In this document: one piece after another, positions 16,603 to 23,074 of the stretch
Numbering within the stretch: position 1 is the first letter of the stretch
Layout: each line of letters begins with the position of its first letter
From: DASPPM01 sp052143835
GTDB taxonomy: Bacteria > Pseudomonadota > Alphaproteobacteria > JACZXZ01
Direction of reading: 5' to 3'
Assembly: GCA_052143835.1 (NCBI GenBank)
Contig: JBKQRV010000042.1
Location: 62,001-126,000 of the forward strand
DNA: 64,000 nucleotides
Program-made: the position numbers and the translations under genes
Notes under the pieces: model-generated
The model's database searches: none
What the model was told of the DNA's origin: nothing
Seen by the model: the letters and a program-made list of their open reading frames with translations, nothing else

Positions 16603-17910
16603 ATGAAGGACTCGAACGATACGCCTCACCGAAAGGGACTGATCACGCGCACCTTGGCCGTCACCCCGCGGTTCCGTAGGCACTTCACCCTCGCGACATC
16701 CGTCATCGCGGGAGGTATCCTCGGGCTCCTCGCCTGCGTCGGCTATACGCCAAGCGCGGCCGCGCAGCCTGCCACGGTCCAACTCGGCAACGGCGATGAT
16801 CTTCGCCCCGTGCTCGCCAACGCCGAAGACGTCGCGGAAGGCAAGAGCCTCGCGGATTCCTCGTGCGCCGCCTGCCACGGCGCGAAGGGTGTCAGCGCCA
16901 CGCCGGGCGTGCCCAATCTCGCTGCCCAGCGCCCGATGTACCTCTACCGCGAGCTCAAGGCCTACCAGTCGGGCGCGCGCGGCGAGAGCGCCATGAACAA
17001 CGCCGTGAAATTCTTGAGCGATGCCGCGCTGGTCAAAGTGGCTGCCTACTTCGCCAGCCTCGATCCCGTGCAGCCCGTGTCGACGAGCGAGGCGAAATCC
17101 CCGCCGGCCGAGGTCGACCCGGTCGAAGCCGGCAAGGCCGCGGCGGCCGTCTGCGCGGGCTGCCATGGCGAGGCCGGCGTCAGCACCACGCCGGGCACGC
17201 CGAGCCTCGTCGGGCTTGACCCCAAATACCTCGTCGCGGCCATGCAGGCTTACAAGGGAAGGCAACGCAAGAGCGACGTCATGAACGGCATAATCTCGTC
17301 GGTCGCCGATGCCGACATGAGCAACATCGCGCTCTATTATGCGCTGCAAAAGCCCTCGCGGGCGCAGACCCCGGCGGCCGGCGACAAGGCGCCGGGCAAG
17401 GCCGCGGCCGCGCCATGCGCCGCGTGCCACGGCGACCAAGGTGTCAGCGGGAACCCCGCGACGCCGAGCCTCGCCGGCCAGGACGCCGAGTACATCGCGA
17501 ACGCGCTTCTCGCCTATAAGAGCGGAGGGCGCCAAGACGAGACAATGAAGGGCCAGGCCGCACCGCTCGGCGACGGCGCCATCAAGGACCTGGCGGCCTA
17601 CTACGCGAGTCTCGAGCCGCAGCCGCCGAATGTGCGCAAGCCGCTCAGCGCGGCCGAATGGGCGCAGCGCTGCGATCGCTGTCATGGCACCGACGGCAAC
17701 AGCAGCGATCCCCGCTTCCCGGCCTTGGCCGCGCAGCGCGTGGAGTATCTGGCAAAAGCGTTGCACGCCTATCGGACGGGGGCGCGCACGAGCCCCGAGA
17801 TGGCCGCCATGTCCGGCGTGCTGACCAAGGAGGACGTCGCGAGCCTAGCCGAATATTACGCGCGCCAGAAGGCGCGCGCCGTCGTGTACGTGGTGGTGCG
17901 GCCCAAGTAG
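16603..17910 (+). CDS. Second tetraheme c4-like cytochrome, tandem paralogue
   Basis: This 435-residue protein starts at ATG 16603 behind GAGAAGG. A long N-terminal region (about 50 residues) precedes the mature part and includes one hydrophobic segment, TSVIAGGILGLLACVGY, which may be a signal peptide or an uncleaved anchor. Four cytochrome domains follow with motifs CAACH, CAGCH, CAACH and CDRCH; each has the GxPxLxxQ/L..Y element (VPNLAAQRPMY, TPSLVGLDPKY, TPSLAGQDAEY, FPALAAQRVEY). The arrangement, including the CDRCH fourth domain, mirrors the preceding gene, so the pair arose by whole-gene duplication. Role as for its neighbour; the two may dock with different partners. Confidence 0.9.
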   Translation: MKDSNDTPHRKGLITRTLAVTPRFRRHFTLATSVIAGGILGLLACVGYTPSAAAQPATVQLGNGDDLRPVLANAEDVAEGKSLADSSCAACHGAKGVSATPGVPNLAAQRPMYLYRELKAYQSGARGESAMNNAVKFLSDAALVKVAAYFASLDPVQPVSTSEAKSPPAEVDPVEAGKAAAAVCAGCHGEAGVSTTPGTPSLVGLDPKYLVAAMQAYKGRQRKSDVMNGIISSVADADMSNIALYYALQKPSRAQTPAAGDKAPGKAAAAPCAACHGDQGVSGNPATPSLAGQDAEYIANALLAYKSGGRQDETMKGQAAPLGDGAIKDLAAYYASLEPQPPNVRKPLSAAEWAQRCDRCHGTDGNSSDPRFPALAAQRVEYLAKALHAYRTGARTSPEMAAMSGVLTKEDVASLAEYYARQKARAVVYVVVRPK

Positions 17911-17996
17911 GGGGCCGTCGGAACCGTGACTTTAGACCGCTGGCAAGCCGGGGCTCAGGGCAGATCCCTGCGGCTAACAGGAGTAAGGAACCGATC

Positions 17997-18785
17997 ATGA
18001 GCGATGTGCAGCTGCACCGGCTTTATCGTCATTTCTCGGAGCTGCCATACAGCCAGCGCGTCCTGTACACGGCGACGCTCCTCGTGCTCGGCATAGGCTA
18101 CCTCTTCGCCTTGACCTACCTCTATCACACCTACGCGGGACGGGCCGGCGGTAACCCCGAGCTTCTGACCTATCAGGACCTCGTCGTCGCCTACAGCGGC
18201 AGCGGCAAGGCCTCGCGCCTGGAATCCGCGCTGCGCGGACCGATGTCGACCATGCTGCCGCACGACGAGCTCAATGTCGTCGTCGCCTGGGCGCAGCAAG
18301 GTGCCGTGAAAGCAGCGTACGATACGGACGTCAAGCCGATCTTGGACAAGCGCTGCATGACGTGCCACGACGGCAGCAACCCGCACATTCCGAACCTGAA
18401 CGGATTCGATAACCTGAAAAAAGTGACCGAGCAGGACACCGGTGCGGATATCTTCACCCTGGTGCGCGTCTCGCACATTCACCTGTTCGGACTCACCTTC
18501 ATCTTCTTCATCATGGGGCTGATGTACAGCCACGCGTACGTGCGGCCCGTGTGGTTCAAGTGCGCCGTGGTCGCAACGCCGTTCGCCTGCATCACGCTGG
18601 ATGTCAGCTCCTGGTATTTCACCAAGCTGTATCATCCATTCGCCCTGGTCGTGATGCTCGCTGGCGCGCTCATGGGCCTCTCCTTCGCCTTCATGTGGGT
18701 GACGACGATGTATCAGATGTGGTTCTCTCGGACGCCTTCGCCTGTCGCCCAAAGGGAGAGCGGCGATATTCCCAACGTCAGCTGA
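17997..18785 (+). CDS. Inner-membrane monoheme cytochrome of unassigned family
   Basis: ATG 17997 follows AGGAGTAAGGA. The 262-residue product has one N-terminal helix (about 23-43), a periplasmic segment of about 110 residues containing a single CMTCH motif (120-124) with the string VKPILDKRCMTCH resembling planctomycete-type (PSCyt) heme domains, and then three helices. Two of these carry His (RVSHIHLFGLTFIFFI and KLYHPFALVVMLAG). It is last in the forward operon with the CbcL-like and tetraheme genes. It may anchor a heme near the quinone-linked complexes, but I do not recognise a characterised family. Function is inferred from context only. Confidence 0.82.
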   Translation: MSDVQLHRLYRHFSELPYSQRVLYTATLLVLGIGYLFALTYLYHTYAGRAGGNPELLTYQDLVVAYSGSGKASRLESALRGPMSTMLPHDELNVVVAWAQQGAVKAAYDTDVKPILDKRCMTCHDGSNPHIPNLNGFDNLKKVTEQDTGADIFTLVRVSHIHLFGLTFIFFIMGLMYSHAYVRPVWFKCAVVATPFACITLDVSSWYFTKLYHPFALVVMLAGALMGLSFAFMWVTTMYQMWFSRTPSPVAQRESGDIPNVS

Positions 18786-18920
18786 GCGCAAGCGGGCAAA
18801 TCCCTCCATCGCCGCGCCCGAGGAAGACGCGGTCTACCGATCAGGCGCACTTGCGCGCAGCACTCCGGGCGCGTCCACGGCGCCCATGGCGGGCGCGCGG
18901 TGCAGCGTTGGCTACCCGGG

Positions 18921-18949
18921 GGATGCCGGGTTCGCCCGAACGAGCATCC
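18921..18949. terminator. Hairpin between two convergent cytochrome genes
   Basis: GGATGC and GCATCC form outer arms and GTTCG/CGAAC an inner stem, in the 182 bp between the convergent genes ending at 18785 and 18968. There is no T-run on either side, so intrinsic termination is uncertain. It may act as a bidirectional 3' stabiliser. Confidence 0.3.
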
Positions 18950-18967
18950 TCGGCTGCGCCGGAGCGG

Positions 18968-19351
18968 CTACTTCGCTTTTTCCTTAAGAAAGGCGATGAC
19001 GTTCTGAATGTCGTCGTCGCTCTTGAGCGCGCCGGCCAGCATCTTGGTGCCGGGAACGTCGTCCTTCGGGCTCTTGAGGAACTTCGCCAAGCTCGCATCG
19101 TCCCAGGTGATGCCGGCCTTCGTCATTGCATCCGAGTACTTGAAGCCCGCGACCGCGCCCGCCTTGCTTCCGACGATGCCGCTGAGGCTCGGGCCGACCC
19201 CGTTCTTCCCCTTATCAAGACTGTGGCAAGCCTTGCATTGGGAGTTGTACACCTTCTCGCCGGCCGCCACATCGCCGGCGGCGAGCGCCTCACCGGCCGC
19301 TACAGAAAACGCAAGCGCTGTCGTGAGTGCAACGAGGTTGAGCCTGAGCAT
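18968..19351 (-). CDS. Cytochrome c2/c550-type class I cytochrome
   Basis: Starting at ATG 19351 (AAAAGGGGACGAG upstream), the protein has 127 residues with a signal peptide ending near ALAAG. The fold follows the mitochondrial/alphaproteobacterial c2 pattern: GEKVYNSQCKACHSLD (heme CKACH 39-43), GVGPSLSGIVGSKAG, then Met104 in PGTKMLAGAL as sixth ligand, and the C-terminal helix DIQNVIAFLKEKAK. It is a soluble periplasmic carrier, the kind that links bc1 or periplasmic donors to oxidases or photosynthetic reaction centres. Its presence beside mtrAB recalls phototrophic iron oxidisers such as Rhodopseudomonas (PioC plus c2), but no reaction-centre genes lie in the window. Confidence 0.92.
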   Translation of the reverse strand: MLRLNLVALTTALAFSVAAGEALAAGDVAAGEKVYNSQCKACHSLDKGKNGVGPSLSGIVGSKAGAVAGFKYSDAMTKAGITWDDASLAKFLKSPKDDVPGTKMLAGALKSDDDIQNVIAFLKEKAK

Positions 19352-19701
19352 TTCTCGTCCCCTTTTCAAGGTGGTGGCGCCTTTGGTCTCCATCGGTCGC
19401 GCGGCGAATGTCATATTATCGGCGGCGACAAGGCCCGCCGCCGCTTTCCGAGGGATCCGGAGGGCACGCTCGATAGGCGGGAAATCTAGCCAAATTCAGG
19501 TGCATTGCAACAGCTTTCTGGCGCGGCAACGTGCGCCCTGCGTATGGGTCCTCAGCCTTCTCCGCAGCGCGTGGACGATCGGCTCGGCCGCGACCCGGCC
19601 ACGCGCTTCGAGTGCCTGATCCAGATCAACGCAGTTGATTGCAATAACGGATATTTCCCGCTCGAGGCGCTGCCTCGGCCCTTGAAAGTTCATACGAGAT
19701 C
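19352..19701. other. Divergent promoter region between two small cytochrome genes
   Basis: These 350 bp separate the c2-like gene (reverse) and the PSCyt-like gene (forward). An FNR-like palindrome at 19616-19629 is the only recognisable site. No open frame here has a ribosome-binding site. A TGGCGCGGCAACGTGC string has -24/-12 spacing one base too long and was not accepted. Confidence 0.6.
19616..19629. promoter_or_regulatory. FNR/Anr-type site upstream of the PSCyt-like gene
   Basis: CTGATCCAGATCAA matches TTGAT-N4-ATCAA at 9 of 10 specified bases. Its centre is about 79 bp before the ATG at 19702. Placing it at -41.5, as in class II FNR promoters, puts the start site near 19664 and an AT-rich ATATTT string in the -10 position. 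It could also affect the divergent c2-like gene. Confidence 0.5.
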
Positions 19702-20124
19702 ATGAATGATGACGCCATGAGGAAACACTATCTCGCAGTCCTGACGGGCGCCGTAGCCGGGGTGTGCGTCTTGGCGGGCGTGCTTGCGTTGCCATCGCGG
19801 GAAGCCTGCTCGGCGCCGGCGCAAATAAGCTACAAGGAGGACGTCCTCCCGATCTTCAGGGGAAGATGTTTTTCCTGTCACCAGCCGGGCGGAGAGGGTT
19901 TCGAGCAAAGCGGGCTGGACTTGACGACGTACCAAGGCCTGATGAAGGGCACGAAATTCGGGCCGATGGTCGTTGCCGGCGATCCGGACGCCAGCAATTT
20001 GATGTGGCTGCTGGATTGGCGAGCAACGCCGGCGCTACGCATGCCGCACGGCAAGAAACAGCTCTCGACTTGCGACCGCGATACCATCCGCACTTGGATT
20101 CTTCAGGGCGCCAAGGACAATTGA
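19702..20124 (+). CDS. Small monoheme cytochrome, planctomycete-type (PSCyt1-like) domain
   Basis: The 140-residue protein has an N-terminal hydrophobic segment (about 10-30) acting as a signal or anchor. Its compact domain contains YKEDVLPIFRGRCFSCH (heme CFSCH at 56-60), LDLTTYQGLMKG, VVAGDPDASNLMWLL, RMPHGK as possible Met ligand region, and DTIRTWILQGA. This order is the PSCyt1/c-type cytochrome domain found in many environmental bacteria. Either the ATG at 19702 or that at 19717 could be used; neither has a strong ribosome-binding site. It is preceded by an FNR-like palindrome and belongs with the cytochrome cluster. It is probably a periplasmic or membrane-tethered carrier. Confidence 0.85.
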   Translation: MNDDAMRKHYLAVLTGAVAGVCVLAGVLALPSREACSAPAQISYKEDVLPIFRGRCFSCHQPGGEGFEQSGLDLTTYQGLMKGTKFGPMVVAGDPDASNLMWLLDWRATPALRMPHGKKQLSTCDRDTIRTWILQGAKDN

Positions 20125-20288
20125 GGCCGCCTTAGGGCGGCACCGAGCGGCGGCCGCCACACCCTGGTCGGCAGGCCGACGGCCCGGGGGCATATGACGC
20201 GGGCGCGTCCGCACGAACTCTGGATGCATCCTCGCCCGATCCACTATTCCGGTTGAGACGGTTCGACCTCGGCTCAGAGGAGGACAGC

Positions 20289-21266
20289 ATGGAGCGGCGC
20301 CGCATCGGAAAATTGGAGGTCTCGGCGATCGGGCTCGGATGCATGAGCATGACGCCGATCTATGGCGAGCCGCGCGCGGCTGAGGCGATCGAAACCATCT
20401 ACCGCGCGGCCGAGCTCGGCATCGATTTCATCGACACCTCGGACGCCTACGGCAAGGGCGAGAACGAGAAGCTGGTCGGCCGGGCGCTCGCGGACCGGCG
20501 CGACAAATACGTGCTGGCGACGAAATTCGGCAACCTGCGGCGGGCCGACGGCACGCCTGCGGCCGACGGCCGGCCCGAGTATGTCAGGCAGGCCTGCGAG
20601 GCCAGCTTGAAGCGCCTCGGCACCGACGTGATCGACCTTTACTACATCCATCGCGTGGACCCGAGCGTGCCGATCGAGGACACCGTGGGCGCCATGGCCC
20701 GGCTCATCAAAGAGGGCAAGGTGCGCCATCTCGGCATATCGGAAGCAGCCCCTGCTACGATCCGGCGCGCCCATGCGGCCCATCCCATGACGGCGCTGCA
20801 AACCGAATACTCGCTGTGGAGCCGCGACGTCGAGAGCGAGATCCTCGGCGTGTGCAAGGAGCTCGGTATCGGCTTCGTCGCCTACAGCCCGCTCGGGCGC
20901 GGCTTCTTGACCGGCACGATCACGGCACCCGAGCAGATCGGCGCCAGCGACGCGCGCGCCCGCATGCCGCGCTTCGAACGCGAGAACTTCCAGCGCAATT
21001 ACGAGCTCGTGGCCGAACTGAAGAAGCTCGCCGCGGCCGAGCGCGCAACTCCGGCGCAGTTGGCCATCGCCTGGCTGCTTTCGCGCGAGGGCGGAATCGT
21101 GCCGCTCGCCGGCACGAGCCACAAGCGCTGGCTCGAGGAGAACGCGGCCGCCGCCGGCATCCGCATTTCCCCCGCCACGGAGGCCGCCCTCGCGCGCATC
21201 TTCAAGCCCGGTGTCGCACGCGGCGCGCGCTATCCGGCGGCATTGATGAGCCGCGTCGGCCTCTGA
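20289..21266 (+). CDS. Aldo/keto reductase (YakC/AKR13-like)
   Basis: ATG 20289 lies 6 bp after AGAGGAGG and gives 325 residues, the normal family length. The NADPH-dependent (alpha/beta)8 barrel is indicated by GLGCMSM near the N-terminus, GIDFIDTSDAYG with Asp49 and Tyr54, LATKFG with Lys79, and YYIHRVD with His121 (the catalytic tetrad). VAYSPLGRGFLTG and the C-terminal GGIVPLAGTSHKRWLEEN lie in the coenzyme-binding part. It reduces aldehydes or ketones; the substrate is unknown. It marks the end of the cytochrome cluster and has no evident link to it. Confidence 0.92.
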   Translation: MERRRIGKLEVSAIGLGCMSMTPIYGEPRAAEAIETIYRAAELGIDFIDTSDAYGKGENEKLVGRALADRRDKYVLATKFGNLRRADGTPAADGRPEYVRQACEASLKRLGTDVIDLYYIHRVDPSVPIEDTVGAMARLIKEGKVRHLGISEAAPATIRRAHAAHPMTALQTEYSLWSRDVESEILGVCKELGIGFVAYSPLGRGFLTGTITAPEQIGASDARARMPRFERENFQRNYELVAELKKLAAAERATPAQLAIAWLLSREGGIVPLAGTSHKRWLEENAAAAGIRISPATEAALARIFKPGVARGARYPAALMSRVGL

Positions 21267-21627
21267 CGAGGGCTGTCCACCTTCGCCGCGGCGGCATTGT
21301 GACGAACATCACTCAGGCTATGTGACGGCGATCATTTTGCCGGAGGTACCGGCCTGTTAGCTTGCTCCCACGATCGACGCAGCCGAAGGCCATAAGAGAC
21401 GCGCGCACTCGGCCGCCGAACGACGGGGGAACCGGTATCATGACCAGACACGACGTCCTCGCCTCCTGGGTGCTGGTTGCGGGCCTCTTGCTTCTCGTCG
21501 CTATCGCCTCCTTGACGCATTTCTGATCGGGCCGCGTGCGCGGAGCGGCGCCGGTGGCGCCGAAGTGCTGCACGTGCTAGGCAGGCGAGCGCCTTCGCTG
21601 CGGCGCGCATCATGAAAGGCTCGCGTC
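21267..21627. other. Intergenic region with one possible small gene
   Basis: Between the aldo/keto reductase and the GlcG-like gene, 361 bp hold only the short hydrophobic open frame at 21440-21526. No repeat, terminator or known regulatory motif was noticed. Confidence 0.4.
21440..21526 (+). CDS. Possible 28-residue single-helix membrane peptide
   Basis: An ATG at 21440 follows GACGGGGGAACC. The frame encodes 28 residues: a charged start (MTRHD), a continuous hydrophobic helix (VLASWVLVAGLLLLVAIASL) and a THF end. Size and topology resemble small bacterial membrane proteins, but there is no family to compare with and chance cannot be excluded in GC-rich DNA. Confidence 0.3.
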   Translation: MTRHDVLASWVLVAGLLLLVAIASLTHF

Positions 21628-22068
21628 ATGGCTTCCATCTCGCTCGCGCAAGCATCAGAAATCGTGGACGCCGCCCTTGCCTCGGGCCGCCGGCACGGCT
21701 TCGCTCCCTTGACCGTCGCGGTGCTCGATGCCGGCGGCCATCTCGTGGCACTCAAGCGCGAGGATCGCTCGAGCCTGCTGCGCCCCCAGATCGCCATCGG
21801 CAAGGCGTGGGGCACGCTCGGCATGGGCTTCGGCGGACGCGAGCTCGAGCGCCGGGCCAAGGCGGTGCCAGCCTTCTTCGGCGCAATCTCCGAGCTCGCG
21901 GAGGGGCGCATGGTGCCGGTCCCGGGGGGCGTGCTCATCCGCGACGGCGCGGGCGCCATCATCGGCGCCGTCGGGATCAGCGGCGACACCTCGGTCAACG
22001 ACGAGACCTGCGCGATCGACGGCATCAAGGCGGCCGGCCTCGTGGCGGACAGCGGCGATCCGGCGTAG
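21628..22068 (+). CDS. GlcG/HbpS family protein (DUF336)
   Basis: This 146-residue protein matches the GlcG/HbpS fold from end to end: LAQASEIVDAALASGRRHG, PLTVAVLDAGGHLVALKRED, an alternating middle (IAIGKAWGTLGMG) and VPGGVLIRDGAGAIIGAVG with GISGDTSVNDETCAIDG at the end. Members include heme-binding HbpS and proteins in glycolate or corrinoid gene clusters; many have no known activity. The start at ATG 21628 follows GAAAGGCTCG. It stands alone between the reductase and the TonB pair. Confidence 0.88.
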   Translation: MASISLAQASEIVDAALASGRRHGFAPLTVAVLDAGGHLVALKREDRSSLLRPQIAIGKAWGTLGMGFGGRELERRAKAVPAFFGAISELAEGRMVPVPGGVLIRDGAGAIIGAVGISGDTSVNDETCAIDGIKAAGLVADSGDPA

Positions 22069-22201
22069 CGCCGTCTCCGACTATTATAAAATTGCCCTAG
22101 CACTGCCTGCGCCTTAACCGGATAATCGCATTCGTTCTAAGATCGGCGGCGGCGCCCCGCCTGGGATTCCTTGCGCAGCACGAGGCGGGCCGCACCGGCG
22201 G

Positions 22202-23074
22202 GTGGGAGCGTTCGGTCCCGTGCTTCGCTTTGGCCCATTGCGAGAGCGGCCCTTGGTCATGGGGCCTGCGCTCTCGCTGCTCTTCCACGCCGCGAGCCTC
22301 GTTGCGCTCGCGCTCGTGCCCCGACCCGTGGCGACGATCGAGCCCGAGATCGTCCCCGTCGAGCTGGTGTCTCTCGCCGCCGCGTCAGCGGAGCCGGCCA
22401 AGGAGTGGGCGGAAGCGCCCGAGGCAGCGCCCCCATCGAGCGAGCCGCCGACGGCACCCGAGCAATCCGCCGAGATGCCGCCGCCGCCGGCTCTCGAGCC
22501 GGCGCCGCCACAACCCTTGCCACCACCCGCACCGCCGGCCGAGCCAAAGCTCGAGGCGGCCATGATGCCGATCACGCCACCCCTCCCTGTCATGCCGCCC
22601 TTGGCCCGGCCGAAGGTCATGCTCGAAACCCCGCGCCCGAAGGCCCCGGCCCGGGCGGAGGCCCCAGCCGAGCTCCCGCCGATCGCCCCGGCAATGACGG
22701 CGCCGGTTGCTTCGCCGGCTCCCCTCGTCCAACAGGCCGCATTGCCCCAGAGCGGCGCACGCCAGGTGGACGCCACCCTCGCGAAAGAGGCGCTCGGCCA
22801 CTATGTGAGCCGCCTGCACGTCCTTATCGCGGCTCACAAGTCATATCCCACCCAGGCCCTCATTCGAGGTGAGAGGGGCACGGTCACGCTCTACATCGCC
22901 CTCGAACACGACGGCAGGCTGAACGACGTTACCGCGCGGTCCAACGCCTCCTCCCTCCTCGTCGCGGCGTCGATCCAGGCGGTCAAGGCGGCTGCACCCT
23001 TCCCGCCATTTCCCGAGGAGCTCGATCAGCAGCGGGCGACCTTCGAGGTGCCTATCACATTCAAGCTGCAGTGA
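22202..23074 (+). CDS. tonB: TonB-like energy transducer
   Basis: The open frame of 290 residues begins at GTG 22202; an ATG at 22259 directly before the membrane helix is an alternative start. After a helix (SLLFHAASLVALALV) comes a long Pro/Glu/Ala-rich periplasmic spacer of about 150 residues (for example PPPPALEPAPPQP). The C-terminal TonB domain has YPTQALIRGERGTVTLYI, the usual YP..A...G..G.V...I pattern. TonB couples proton motive force to outer-membrane receptors. The stop overlaps the start of the receiver gene for that role, a TonB-dependent receptor (GTGA). No exbB or exbD is in the window. A TTCTAAG string near 22131-22141 resembles half of an Irr/ICE iron box. Confidence 0.88.
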   Translation: MGAFGPVLRFGPLRERPLVMGPALSLLFHAASLVALALVPRPVATIEPEIVPVELVSLAAASAEPAKEWAEAPEAAPPSSEPPTAPEQSAEMPPPPALEPAPPQPLPPPAPPAEPKLEAAMMPITPPLPVMPPLARPKVMLETPRPKAPARAEAPAELPPIAPAMTAPVASPAPLVQQAALPQSGARQVDATLAKEALGHYVSRLHVLIAAHKSYPTQALIRGERGTVTLYIALEHDGRLNDVTARSNASSLLVAASIQAVKAAAPFPPFPEELDQQRATFEVPITFKLQ

